A stretch of 64,000 nucleotides of DNA from Actinomyces mediterranea (GTDB taxonomy: Bacteria; Actinomycetota; Actinomycetes; Actinomycetales; Actinomycetaceae), in NCBI RefSeq assembly GCF_900155595.1, contig NZ_FTPB01000003.1, positions 391,990 through 455,989 on the forward strand. The letters run 5' to 3'. Below, one piece after another: positions 34,102 to 42,783 of this stretch. The position numbers and the translations under genes are program-made. Numbering within the stretch: the first letter of the stretch is position 1; every line of letters begins with the position of its first letter. Under the pieces are notes generated by a model that saw only the letters and a list, made by a program, of their open reading frames with translations, ran no database searches and was not told where the DNA came from.

Positions 34102-35496
34102 TCAGAAGATCGAGCGTCGGGCGATGACGCGACCGGCGACGAATACGACGATGAGGATCCCGACCGCCCACCTCACCAGTGCTGCGGCCGCGAGCGGGTA
34201 GTACGACAGGCAGGCCACCACCACGACGATCAATCCCGTCAGGTAGATTCTCGCCGGGTAGTTCCGATCCTCGAGGCGATAGCGGGCCACGAGGAAGTGG
34301 AAGACGAAGAGGCCCATATACGCAACCGTTGATGCGACGGCGGCGCCCATTTGCCCGAGGCGGGGAATGAGAAGGGCGTTGAGGGCGATGGTGAGGGCAG
34401 CCGCCCCGAGAGTCCCCGCCGCGATCGATCTGGTTTTCATGCGGAAGAATTCGTAGTTCACGGGGAAGGAGTACAAGAAGATGAAGTACTGGGAGATGAC
34501 GAGGACGGGCAGCAGGGAGAGGGCCGACCAGTACTTCTCGGGGGCCATGAGAGTGAGCACTTCCGGGGCCATCATCACGAATGCACAGGTGATGAGGGTG
34601 AAGAGCCAGAAGTAGCGGGAGAAGCGGCGCGCCTTCACCACGGGAGTCGTCTTGCCCGCGAGGTCGTCGTACATGAAGGGGACGAAGGCATTGTTGAGGG
34701 CGTTGTACACGGAGTTGAGGACGGAGACGATGACGATGGCGATCGAGTAGACGCCCGCCGCCGCATCGCCCTCGGCGTGCTGGATTCCGATCTTGCCGGC
34801 TTGGGACAAGACGAGCTGGGACAGTCCGTGGAAGATGAGCGGGATCGTCAGGGCGAGGCAGAAGCGCCAGTAGCGCAGGCGCACCTTCGTCAGTGTCCTC
34901 CTCATGAGGCTCCCCGCGAGGATCGAGCCGATGAGGAGGTTGGGCAGGCACAGGCCGAGGATCCTGCCCATATGGGGGTCGTGGTCGCTGAAGGGCCCCA
35001 GGATCAGGATGATCGAGGCGAGTGTGGTCGCGACGCTCACCCCGATGGAGAGGATGAGGTTCTTGAGCGGTTCTTTGAAGAAGATGAAGCGCATGGAGAA
35101 CAGGGAGATGATGAAGGACCCGATGGACTGCAAGAGCATGCAGATGACAAGGGTCGCACTCATGGAGAGCCAGCGGCTCACCTGTCCCATGAAGATGACG
35201 GACGCCAGGGAGATCGCCAGGAAGGAGACGAGTGCGAGGACCAGGATGGACACGTGGTAGGCGTCCTGCTCGTCCTCGTCGAGATTCGCCTTCGCGCTGC
35301 CGATCGACCCGTCTGCCTTGAATCCCACGAGGATGCTCGTGATTTGGACCCACGAGGCGTAGACATTGACGATGCCGTAGCCGGATGTGTCGAGCAGACG
35401 GGTGAAGAGGGGGATCGTGAAGAAGTTGATCCCCGTGATGACGATCGTCGACACGATGTTGTAGAAGACCGTCTTGTTCTCGGAGTACTTGGTCAC
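34102..35496 (-). CDS. Polysaccharide flippase (Wzx-type, MOP superfamily)
   Basis: This is a 464-residue membrane protein with about twelve to fourteen helices. It opens with NIVSTIVITGINFFTIPLFTRLLDTSGYG, the usual start of MOP-type lipid-oligosaccharide flippases. I take GTG 35496 as start because its GTGA overlaps the stop of the polymerase gene, giving coupling. A longer frame to 35583 adds non-conserved basic residues. It moves undecaprenyl-linked repeat units across the membrane. Confidence 0.85.
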   Translation of the reverse strand: MTKYSENKTVFYNIVSTIVITGINFFTIPLFTRLLDTSGYGIVNVYASWVQITSILVGFKADGSIGSAKANLDEDEQDAYHVSILVLALVSFLAISLASVIFMGQVSRWLSMSATLVICMLLQSIGSFIISLFSMRFIFFKEPLKNLILSIGVSVATTLASIILILGPFSDHDPHMGRILGLCLPNLLIGSILAGSLMRRTLTKVRLRYWRFCLALTIPLIFHGLSQLVLSQAGKIGIQHAEGDAAAGVYSIAIVIVSVLNSVYNALNNAFVPFMYDDLAGKTTPVVKARRFSRYFWLFTLITCAFVMMAPEVLTLMAPEKYWSALSLLPVLVISQYFIFLYSFPVNYEFFRMKTRSIAAGTLGAAALTIALNALLIPRLGQMGAAVASTVAYMGLFVFHFLVARYRLEDRNYPARIYLTGLIVVVVACLSYYPLAAAALVRWAVGILIVVFVAGRVIARRSIF

Positions 35497-36824
35497 GCCG
35501 CCCCCATGAGCGAGTACGCCGCCGGGACTCCCCTGCGGGCGCTCCGACCGGTGCTGCCCTTCTCGTTTCTCTGGCCGCTCCATATGGGCGGGAAGGAGGC
35601 TTCGGAGGGCTGGGCGAGGACGAATGCGAGCATGAGGAGGCTCTGGGTGATGAACATTTCGTGGAGGAAGACGCTGCCGAGCATGTATCCGCCGACCATT
35701 GCGAGGTCTTCAAATGACCGGGCGAATCGGGACAGGAGGACGGCGAGCGCTATGAAGTAGACGATTGTGAACGCGGCTCCCTCCTTCACGAGCATGTTGA
35801 GGACTTCCTGGTGGGGCTGTACGAGCCGGTAGATGCCATCGACGTAGAAGGTCGAACCCGCCCGCGTGTCGCCGATATTGATGCCGAGGACTTCGAAGAT
35901 TCGCGCATCGTAGCCGTAGAACAGGAAATGCGGGTTGTCCGCCACATGTGTCGCGATGAAGTCGATCGACACCGTCCGCAGCGCATTGGAATGGTCGTTG
36001 AGGCCGGTCTTGTATTCCACGAGCCCCGTCGGAATGACCTCGCGGATCCAGTAGCGGCTGAACGCCACCATGAGAACCATTACCACGGCGAAGAAGGAGA
36101 AGAACCAGATCGGGCTGATTCTAATGGAACGCTTGTCTGCGGGGACGCCGAGTATCTTCGCGAGGACGAGGAGGACGACCACGACCGCCATCATCATGAG
36201 GTATTGGCGGCCCGCATAGACCGCCGGGTAGAGGAGGGATAACCCGATTCCGAGAAGCTTCTTCTTCTTGAGGGAGAAGCAGAAGTAGAGGAAGACGAAG
36301 AGCGCCGTCCGGTTCTTATCCGCCGCGCCGTACAGCAGTGGAGACAGATCGTCCGCTGTTCGCTGGACGCCGGAGAAATCCGCGAAGAAGTCCGGGTTCG
36401 CGACATAGACGAGGAATGTCGCTGCGAGAACGACGGAGGACACCGCGTAGAACACTGCTGCGCCGACTGAGGAGTCGTCGGGGTCGCACACGGTGAGGAG
36501 GACAGCGACGGCGCACAGCACCAGTGCCAGCTTGGTGGCGTTCGTCGCGCCGTAGGGGCTGTACAGGCGGATGAGGACCGCCATGACCGGGACGAGGAGG
36601 ATCATCCCGATCTGCCCCAGGGTCAAGTCGATGGCTCGTCCGCCGACGATGAAGGCGAGTGCGGCGACGATGAGGATCGACGAGAAGGCGAGGATCGATG
36701 AGGACCCGAAGCCGATCGGCGTCAAGAAACCGAGGCACAGGTACACCGACGTGAGGAACCACGCGACCTGGCTCATTGTGGCCGCGGGTAATAAGCGAGT
36801 CGGCGGCATGCGATTCACAGCCAT
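35493..36824 (-). CDS. Oligosaccharide repeat polymerase (Wzy-like)
   Basis: A 443-residue integral membrane protein with about eleven helices and a large extracytoplasmic loop (YWIREVIPTGLVEYKTGLNDHSNALR... to FYVDGIYRLVQPHQEVLNMLV) late in the sequence. This layout is typical of O-antigen/EPS polymerases, which share little sequence. The C-terminal 35 residues are polar. The gene overlaps the upstream glycosyltransferase by ten bases and the flippase by four. The assignment rests on topology and location. Confidence 0.7.
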   Translation of the reverse strand: MAVNRMPPTRLLPAATMSQVAWFLTSVYLCLGFLTPIGFGSSSILAFSSILIVAALAFIVGGRAIDLTLGQIGMILLVPVMAVLIRLYSPYGATNATKLALVLCAVAVLLTVCDPDDSSVGAAVFYAVSSVVLAATFLVYVANPDFFADFSGVQRTADDLSPLLYGAADKNRTALFVFLYFCFSLKKKKLLGIGLSLLYPAVYAGRQYLMMMAVVVVLLVLAKILGVPADKRSIRISPIWFFSFFAVVMVLMVAFSRYWIREVIPTGLVEYKTGLNDHSNALRTVSIDFIATHVADNPHFLFYGYDARIFEVLGINIGDTRAGSTFYVDGIYRLVQPHQEVLNMLVKEGAAFTIVYFIALAVLLSRFARSFEDLAMVGGYMLGSVFLHEMFITQSLLMLAFVLAQPSEASFPPIWSGQRNEKGSTGRSARRGVPAAYSLMGAA

Positions 36825-37939
36825 CGGGACACGAACTCCCGCGTCTCGTCCGCACTGGTGGCGACATGCACCCTGGACGGGTCGTCGTACAGGGTTCGAG
36901 CCATATCGACGGCGCTTTCCAAGGTGGCCCTCCTCCCCTCGTCGAGGTCATCGATGAGGGGGAAGAGGAAGAGGATGTGCGGCTCGTAGCTGTAGATGAG
37001 TTTCGGCGTGATGAGCGCGGAGGAGGCGACGGCGACTAGGAGTGCGTCTTCGTATCCTCTCGCGCAGTTGACCTCCCAGAGCCCGGACCCGCGAGTGCCG
37101 AGCGCGCGAAGCACGTCGGAGTGCTGCGTGGAGCGAGGGTGCTCGTAGACCGCGCATCTGCCGCCGACGGGTTCGAGCCCCGCGAAGACGGCGTCGACGG
37201 TCTCCGCCCCGGCGTCCTTCTCGCTCGCGGTCCTCACGGCGTCGAAGACGACGAGGCGGGGCTGACGGTCCCCTGTCGCTGCGGGCGCGTCGAAGACCTG
37301 TGATGCGATATCAATGGACTCGTCGTCCGCTTCTATGCGCTGCACGTCGAATCGGGGAGAGATGGTGAGCAGGCGTGGTTGGAACAGGTGGAAGGACGTG
37401 GGCCGATACGCGCTCCTGCCCCTGTTGAGCAGGCGGAACAACGCCCTCTCGGCGTCGACCGCGCGGATATTGGGGGGCGTTCCCTCGGGCGGGTCGTCGA
37501 GGTAGCAGGCGCTGCGGAACACGTTGCCGTTGTACGAGCCGTTACCGTCCTCGTAGAAGCGGGTGCGCACATGCAGGTTGCGTCTGCGCAGCACATTGAG
37601 GGTCTGCGTGGACATGATGGTCGGACACGATAAGTAGAAGTCCGAGTAGGCGATATCGCCCCGGAGCGCTCGTGCGATGGTTCCGCGATCGCCCAGGTGG
37701 GAGGCGAGGAGTTTGAATCTGCGATAGTGGGCTCCGTCGAGCGGCATGGGATCGACGACGACGACCTCGTTGAAGACGCCGGAGCGGCGCAGGCGCTCAA
37801 TAAGCCGGTCGCAGTCGAATTGTGCGACGACGAGGCAGTCCGCATGTGCGTCAGGGGCGAGCATCTGGCGTCTGAGCAGGATCGCATTGAGCAGCTGCAG
37901 GGGCGTGTCGACGAAGAAGAGAGCGGGACCCGTCGTCAT
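36815..37939 (-). CDS. Sialyltransferase-like glycosyltransferase (GT52-type)
   Basis: The 374-residue soluble protein begins with ALFFVDTPLQLLNAILL, a start seen in GT52 and polysialyltransferase-like enzymes. Later parts have YEDGNGSYNG, a CAVYEHPRST segment typical of the H-P motif of bacterial sialyltransferases, and SSALITPKLIYSY. The adjacent nonulosonate genes make transfer of such an acid the likely job. ATG 37939 overlaps the stop of the upstream GT4 gene as ATGA. Confidence 0.7.
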   Translation of the reverse strand: MTTGPALFFVDTPLQLLNAILLRRQMLAPDAHADCLVVAQFDCDRLIERLRRSGVFNEVVVVDPMPLDGAHYRRFKLLASHLGDRGTIARALRGDIAYSDFYLSCPTIMSTQTLNVLRRRNLHVRTRFYEDGNGSYNGNVFRSACYLDDPPEGTPPNIRAVDAERALFRLLNRGRSAYRPTSFHLFQPRLLTISPRFDVQRIEADDESIDIASQVFDAPAATGDRQPRLVVFDAVRTASEKDAGAETVDAVFAGLEPVGGRCAVYEHPRSTQHSDVLRALGTRGSGLWEVNCARGYEDALLVAVASSALITPKLIYSYEPHILFLFPLIDDLDEGRRATLESAVDMARTLYDDPSRVHVATSADETREFVSRWL

Positions 37940-39093
37940 GGCGTCACCCCCTGTGAGCGCGCGGCGATGAGGTCGATGAAGCGCTGCGCCTGCACATCGA
38001 GATCGTAGTCCTTCGACAGGTGCGGATGGCGTCGATCGTGCGTCTGAGCATGGGTGATGGCGTCGAGCCACGCGCCCCTATCCTCTAGGTCGAAGAACTC
38101 ACAGTTCCCGGAGATGTCGGAATCTGTGGAGATCCGCGAGGAGAGCAGGCAGCGCAGTCCGGCGCTCTGCGCCTCGATGATGGAGACGGGAAGGCCTTCG
38201 AAGAGGCTCGGCATGACGAAGAGGTCGAAGGCGGAGTAGCACGCGGGCATGTCCGTCGATCGGCCGACGAGGAGGGCACTGTCCTGGCAGCCGAGGCGGG
38301 TGATCATCCGCTGGAGGTGGTCGTGCAACTCCCCCGCTCCGACGATCACGAGCCTGTAGCGCTCATCTGCGGCCGCGAGCTCGGTGAAGGTCTCGAGGAG
38401 CCATTGGTGGTTCTTCTGCACATCGAGGCGCCCGACGGCTCCCAGGAGGATCTCATCCTCCTCGATCCCCCAGGCTGCGCGTTGCGCGAGGCGCGCCTCC
38501 TCGTCGTAGGCGTAGTCGCGATAGGCGATGGCGTTGTTGAGAACGGTTGTGTCGAGACCGTTGAAGAAGCCGTTACCGGATTGGGCGGAGCACGCCCACA
38601 GTTGTGTTGGGAGCGTGTGCACCTGCGGCCGGTTGAATCGGCTGAAGAGTTTGTGCCAGGGCTTGCCCGCGATCGTATCCATATGGGCGTGGAGGATCCG
38701 CTGGGGGATCTTATGCTTCTTCGCGAGGGCGAGCGCATCGAGGTTCGCCAGGTGGCAGACGTTGTCCCAGATGGCGTCGTATTCGTGAGCGTGGTCGGCG
38801 AAGAGAGCCCGCAGTCCCCTCTCGTAACGCAGAGGGTCGCGGGTCTTCTTTGGGATGATGAAGACCCGGTTATTCGCGCTCGCGCCCTCGACGAGGTCGG
38901 AGTAGTTCGTCAGCTCCTCGTGCACGAGGAAGTCGAAGTTGATTCTGTCCGCGACTGCGCGCGCATAGTTCGCGATCACCGACTCCACCCCTGCGCGGGC
39001 GTTGGAGAATCCAATGACGAGCACGCGCGGAACGCTCGTGGGCGACTGTGCGGATCCGCTGCAGCCGGGTCGCCCTTCAGTAGTGCCGACCAC
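37936..39093 (-). CDS. Glycosyltransferase family 4
   Basis: A 385-residue retaining GT-B glycosyltransferase. The C-terminal donor domain shows LLGAVGRLDVQKNHQWLLETF, YRLVIVGAGELHDHL and the EX7E motif in FEGLPVSIIEAQSAGL. The N-terminus has GFSNARAGVESVIANYA. The start is GTG 39093, two bases after the stop of the GT2 gene. The first 20 residues are weakly supported. The donor sugar is unknown. Confidence 0.88.
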   Translation of the reverse strand: MVGTTEGRPGCSGSAQSPTSVPRVLVIGFSNARAGVESVIANYARAVADRINFDFLVHEELTNYSDLVEGASANNRVFIIPKKTRDPLRYERGLRALFADHAHEYDAIWDNVCHLANLDALALAKKHKIPQRILHAHMDTIAGKPWHKLFSRFNRPQVHTLPTQLWACSAQSGNGFFNGLDTTVLNNAIAYRDYAYDEEARLAQRAAWGIEEDEILLGAVGRLDVQKNHQWLLETFTELAAADERYRLVIVGAGELHDHLQRMITRLGCQDSALLVGRSTDMPACYSAFDLFVMPSLFEGLPVSIIEAQSAGLRCLLSSRISTDSDISGNCEFFDLEDRGAWLDAITHAQTHDRRHPHLSKDYDLDVQAQRFIDLIAARSQGVTP

Positions 39094-39094
39094 T

Positions 39095-40102
39095 TCAAGC
39101 CAGCCCCTTCTTGTTCTTCTCGTAGGCGCGCATGAGCCGGATGTAGAGCTTGGGGGAACGGCACATGATCGCGAAACGGATCTTCTGGATCGCCGAAACC
39201 CGCCGATCTGCGAGGACGGTGTTCAGAACGCGTCTCGACTCGAGGAGTATCGCCTTCCTGATGTCCTTGACCTCCTGATCATCACCGGACACCTTTTCGA
39301 GGAGTTGGATGAGACGGGCGTTTTCAAGGAGGAGGCGGTAGGCGGTGCCGTCGATCGAGCCGAAAGTGTCTTTGACGGGTTGGAGCATCTGCCGGATCGC
39401 CCATTGGAAGTCCCGGGCCTGCGCAATCGACGACTGTTTGCGGTGGGAGATCGATCCCGAGTGGAGGATGTACCCGTAGACCTCCCGATCCACAGCCGCA
39501 ACGGACTCGAGGTTCGTCAGCCATTCCCCTGCGATGGCGACGTCCTCGTAGTAGCGCCCCTCGGGGCAGGGATGTTCGAGGAGGAAGGAGCGCCGCAGGA
39601 GTTTCGCGAAGGGGCCCTCGCTGATCTCGTCATACATGAGCCGGGTCGTCGCCTCTTCGGTGGTCAGCATGGTGATCGCACCGTCCCCCTCCCATACGAT
39701 GGGCTGAGTCGATGCCGCTTCGGTGAGGATCTTCTGCCCGCCGAATGCCGCTTCGGCTCCGGTGCGCACCAGCGTCGAAATGAGGGTGTGCGCCAGGTGG
39801 GGCGCGAGGATGTCATCCCCGTCGGAGAAGATGATGTAGTCGCCCGTCGCCAATTGCACCCCGGCATTGCGCGCGGAGGCGGGTCCCCCGTTCTCCTTCG
39901 AATGCACTGTGACCCGGTCGATCCGGGAGAACTCGGCGAGGAGGGAGCCGGTATCGTCGGTGGAGCCGTCATCGACGAGGATGATCTCGTCGAAGGGACG
40001 GGTCTGGTTCAGGAAGGATGCGACGCCCGCTTCAACGAAGGGAGCGCAGTTGTAGAAGATCGCGACGAGTGAGACGCGCGGTTCAAGGCGAGGGAGTCCC
40101 AT
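39095..40102 (-). CDS. Glycosyltransferase family 2
   Basis: This 335-residue inverting GT-A glycosyltransferase has the family start VSLVAIFYNCAPFVEAGVASFLNQ, then ILVDDGSTDDT, NGGPASARNAG and the DxD-like FSDGDD motif. The C-terminal 130 residues are helical and basic, with an alpha-helical end (IRLMRAYEKNKKG) that may contact the membrane. It is separated by about 56 bases from the DUF4422 gene upstream. Confidence 0.88.
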   Translation of the reverse strand: MGLPRLEPRVSLVAIFYNCAPFVEAGVASFLNQTRPFDEIILVDDGSTDDTGSLLAEFSRIDRVTVHSKENGGPASARNAGVQLATGDYIIFSDGDDILAPHLAHTLISTLVRTGAEAAFGGQKILTEAASTQPIVWEGDGAITMLTTEEATTRLMYDEISEGPFAKLLRRSFLLEHPCPEGRYYEDVAIAGEWLTNLESVAAVDREVYGYILHSGSISHRKQSSIAQARDFQWAIRQMLQPVKDTFGSIDGTAYRLLLENARLIQLLEKVSGDDQEVKDIRKAILLESRRVLNTVLADRRVSAIQKIRFAIMCRSPKLYIRLMRAYEKNKKGLA

Positions 40103-40158
40103 GATGGAGTAGGTGTCCTATTCGGTTCGACTATCGGTGCTCATCGTGACCCGAGCGG

Positions 40159-40920
40159 TCACGTGACGCCGATCTTTCGTTTCAGGAAGGTGAGGATCTT
40201 CCTCCCCCAGTGCTGGTTCTCGAGGTTGACCACGGGCATCTGCGTGTAGGCGATGCCATTCGTTTCGATCCACGGGTCGAGGAGGCGCTCAGAAATGAAG
40301 CCGAATACCCGCTGGTCGTAGGCGGAGTACTCGGAGATGTCGAGACGCCGCTCCAATTCGAAGAGGATGTCGAAGAGCCACTGGCAGTACTGATCGAAGT
40401 AGTCGCGGCGCATGACGAACATGTTGAAGCGGTGCCCGTGGGTGCGCGCCATGGACGCGTCATATGCCTCGAGGTAGTCCGGGTACTTCTCCTCGATGAT
40501 CCGACGGGTCATGTCGAGATCGATCTCGTGATGGGCGTGCACGTATTGGGAGCGGTTGGTCTCGATGTAGTAGTTGCGCTCCGTGGGCAGGACGATCGGC
40601 GCTTTCGCCAGGGCCGCCCGCAGGTCGTCGCCCGTGGCGATCCGCCCCTTCTTGTGGCCGTGAACACGCACCGCGAAGTAGCGGCGGTAGTGGACCAAGC
40701 CGATGAAGTCCGCCTGCAGATTCTTCCACGCCCAGTACACTCCGGTCAGCTCACAGAAGTGGGGATTGAGTCGGGAGATGTTCTCCCCCTCGTCGTCGCG
40801 CTGGAAACCATCGATGACGTCCTCGCCCTCGGCGCCGACGTGCAGCGGGAGGTAGGCGGGATCTGCGGGCATCCAATAGGGCTTATGGGTGGCAACGAGT
40901 AGCGTCGGACTGGTGGTCAT
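40159..40920 (-). CDS. DUF4422-type glycosyltransferase
   Basis: A 253-residue protein with the DUF4422 pattern: LVATHKPYWMP, LPLHVGAEG, ELTGVYWAWKN, IGLVHYRRYF, HAHHEIDLDM, FNMFVMRRDYFDQYCQWLFDILFELE, FGFISERLLDPWIE and a C-terminal NLENQHWGRK. The family is found in capsule loci and counted among glycosyltransferases. ATG 40920 was chosen since the upstream extension overlaps the sugar transferase gene. Confidence 0.88.
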   Translation of the reverse strand: MTTSPTLLVATHKPYWMPADPAYLPLHVGAEGEDVIDGFQRDDEGENISRLNPHFCELTGVYWAWKNLQADFIGLVHYRRYFAVRVHGHKKGRIATGDDLRAALAKAPIVLPTERNYYIETNRSQYVHAHHEIDLDMTRRIIEEKYPDYLEAYDASMARTHGHRFNMFVMRRDYFDQYCQWLFDILFELERRLDISEYSAYDQRVFGFISERLLDPWIETNGIAYTQMPVVNLENQHWGRKILTFLKRKIGVT

Positions 40921-40931
40921 TCGGTTGGCTC

Positions 40932-41696
40932 TTACTTCCCCGTCTTCGAGACGAGTGCGGAGAAGGTCTGGAAGAAGATGCGGGCGTCCAATGCGGCGCT
41001 GGATTCGCGCACATACTTCAATTCGAGCGCCTGACGACCGCCGCTCTTGAAGTCGACCGAGTTGCGGGGGCCTGCCTGCCACAGTCCGGTAATGCCGGGA
41101 CGGACGGCGAGCAGCTCCGCCTGCTGCTCCCCGAACCAGAACAGTTCACCGTACGACATGGCGCGGGGGCCCACCAGCGACATTTTCCCAGTGAAGACGT
41201 CGAGGAAATTGGCGAATTCGTCGAGGGATGTGGCCCTGAGGATGCGCCCCAGTCGAGTGATCCTCGGATCGTCGTCGACCTTCTTCTCACGCTGCCAGGC
41301 TTTGAGCTGCTCCGGGGTGAAGTACTTCTCGACGTTCTCGGCGTCCACGACCATGGTGCGGAACTTGTGGATCTTGAAGGGCTCGCCGTAACGCCCGACG
41401 CGCAGCTGCGTGTAGATCGCAGAGCCGCCTGTATCGAGGCGGATGAGGAGGGCGAGGATGAGCCCGGGGATAAATCCGAAGAGTATGATGGCTCCGGAGA
41501 TGAGGATGTCGATCGTCCGCTTGGCGAAGCGGAACGCAAGGGAACGGCGGTCCGATCCGATCGACTTCTCGATGAACTCCGGTGCCCCGGGCTCATATTC
41601 GTAGAAGGGGAACACCGCGTTATCGCGTAGTTCCATCTCAAGTCGAATCCACGCGCTGAGCTCTGCTTGCTCCGATGTGTTGAGGGTATCGTTCAT
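40932..41696 (-). CDS. Polyprenyl-phosphate sugar-1-phosphate transferase (initiating enzyme)
   Basis: The 254-residue protein starts polymer synthesis by transferring sugar-1-phosphate to undecaprenyl phosphate. It has one re-entrant helix (ILISGAIILFGFIPGLILALL) and the bacterial sugar transferase core: FKIHKFRTMV with catalytic Glu/Asp nearby, LGRILRATSLDEF, MSLVGPRAM and VRPGITGLWQAGPRNSV. It lacks the large N-terminal membrane domain of WbaP-like enzymes. It is the first gene of the minus-strand locus. Confidence 0.9.
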   Translation of the reverse strand: MNDTLNTSEQAELSAWIRLEMELRDNAVFPFYEYEPGAPEFIEKSIGSDRRSLAFRFAKRTIDILISGAIILFGFIPGLILALLIRLDTGGSAIYTQLRVGRYGEPFKIHKFRTMVVDAENVEKYFTPEQLKAWQREKKVDDDPRITRLGRILRATSLDEFANFLDVFTGKMSLVGPRAMSYGELFWFGEQQAELLAVRPGITGLWQAGPRNSVDFKSGGRQALELKYVRESSAALDARIFFQTFSALVSKTGK

Positions 41697-42214
41697 CGGC
41701 CTGCCCTTCTCTCTCGGTTGGTGACGTGATGGGTGTTCAGCGTATCGGGAACCGGGGCGGACCAGCGAATTTCACAGTCTGCCAATCGTTCACATTCCCT
41801 TCAACTATTGAACCCATCGGCCGCAAGCAACCCTAGTTGGGGCCTCAGTGGAGATTCAAGGCATCCGCGGGATGACCCCGACCACATATGACGATTGACA
41901 ATAATTACTCAGTAATGCTATACTACCCGTTTACTCGTCACTGAACCGACCCTCACCCGGTGGGACCAGCCCGTGTCCCCCTGTCGAACAATGCGCGCAG
42001 TTGTCACCGCACCGCCCGCCCCGGTGAATCCCACATCATCAAGGTCTCACGATACGGACCGATTCTCTCTTCTTCTGCCCGGCCTCTCAGGCTCCCCCTC
42101 AGCGAATGCATCACATTCACCGGTAACCGCCTTGAAGGGATCCTCTGCGCCTTCATAGCCTGACAGCAACGAACCTGGCGCGCACAACACACCGACACCC
42201 AGGAGGATTCCCAG
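41697..42214. other. Divergent intergenic regulatory region of the polysaccharide locus
   Basis: About 520 bases separate the starts of the sugar transferase (minus) and phosphatase (plus) genes. It is locally AT-richer than the surroundings and holds a strong promoter (next entry). Short frames within it lack any supporting feature. The long untranslated leader of the phosphatase gene, roughly 280 bases, may have regulatory structure that I could not resolve. Confidence 0.5.
41895..41924 (+). promoter_or_regulatory. Sigma-70-type promoter with palindromic operator in the spacer
   Basis: TTGACA at 41895-41900 and TATACT at 41919-41924 are 18 bases apart and point towards the phosphatase gene. 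The spacer contains the perfect palindrome ATTACTCAGTAAT (41904-41916), so a dimeric repressor bound here would block RNA polymerase. Confidence 0.65.
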
Positions 42215-42772
42215 ATGTACAACTGGACGAGCGACCCGCCGCCCGCTTCCTCAGGCTGCACCATCCTCTACGTCTGCACCGGCAATATCTGCCGATCCGC
42301 ATTCGCCTCGGAGTATTCGCAACTCATCCGGCCCGACTCGCAGTACACATTCGCCTCCGCCGGAGTCGCGGCGCTTCGCGGGGCCCCCATGGACCCCGCC
42401 ATCCTCAGCGCCGCCCGCACCGTCGGTCTCGACCACTCCGCCCACCGCGCCAGGCAATTGACGGGGCGACTCATGAAAGACGCCCGCACCGTCCTCATCT
42501 TCGACCGCGAGCAGCTCCAATGGATCGCGACCTACCTGCCCGAGCACATCTCCAAGACCTTCGCCCTCGGCCATGTTGCCCGCATCCTGAGCACGCTCCC
42601 CGATGACGCACGGGTCGACGCGGAGGATCTCCTCCCCCTCCTCGGCGCCACCCCACTCGATCCCACCATTGACTGGATCGAGGATCCCTATGGCCGCGGA
42701 GAGGAGGCGGCGCGACGGGCCGTGGACGATATCAGCCGGGCGGTCCGCATCGTCACCGCCAGACTCGCATGA
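42215..42772 (+). CDS. Low-molecular-weight protein-tyrosine phosphatase
   Basis: This 185-residue phosphatase has the P-loop VCTGNICRSA (C-x5-R-S) near residue 20 and the distal general acid in IDWIEDPYGRG. AGGAGG precedes ATG 42215. It is probably the Wzb-type partner that dephosphorylates the BY-kinase at the other end of the locus, setting polymer length or export. It is transcribed away from the biosynthetic genes. Confidence 0.9.
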   Translation: MYNWTSDPPPASSGCTILYVCTGNICRSAFASEYSQLIRPDSQYTFASAGVAALRGAPMDPAILSAARTVGLDHSAHRARQLTGRLMKDARTVLIFDREQLQWIATYLPEHISKTFALGHVARILSTLPDDARVDAEDLLPLLGATPLDPTIDWIEDPYGRGEEAARRAVDDISRAVRIVTARLA

Positions 42773-42783
42773 ACCCGACGGCG

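Noticed and set aside
41960-42163. Short plus-strand frames in the leader of the phosphatase gene
   Set aside because: No ribosome site or conserved features; more likely untranslated leader.
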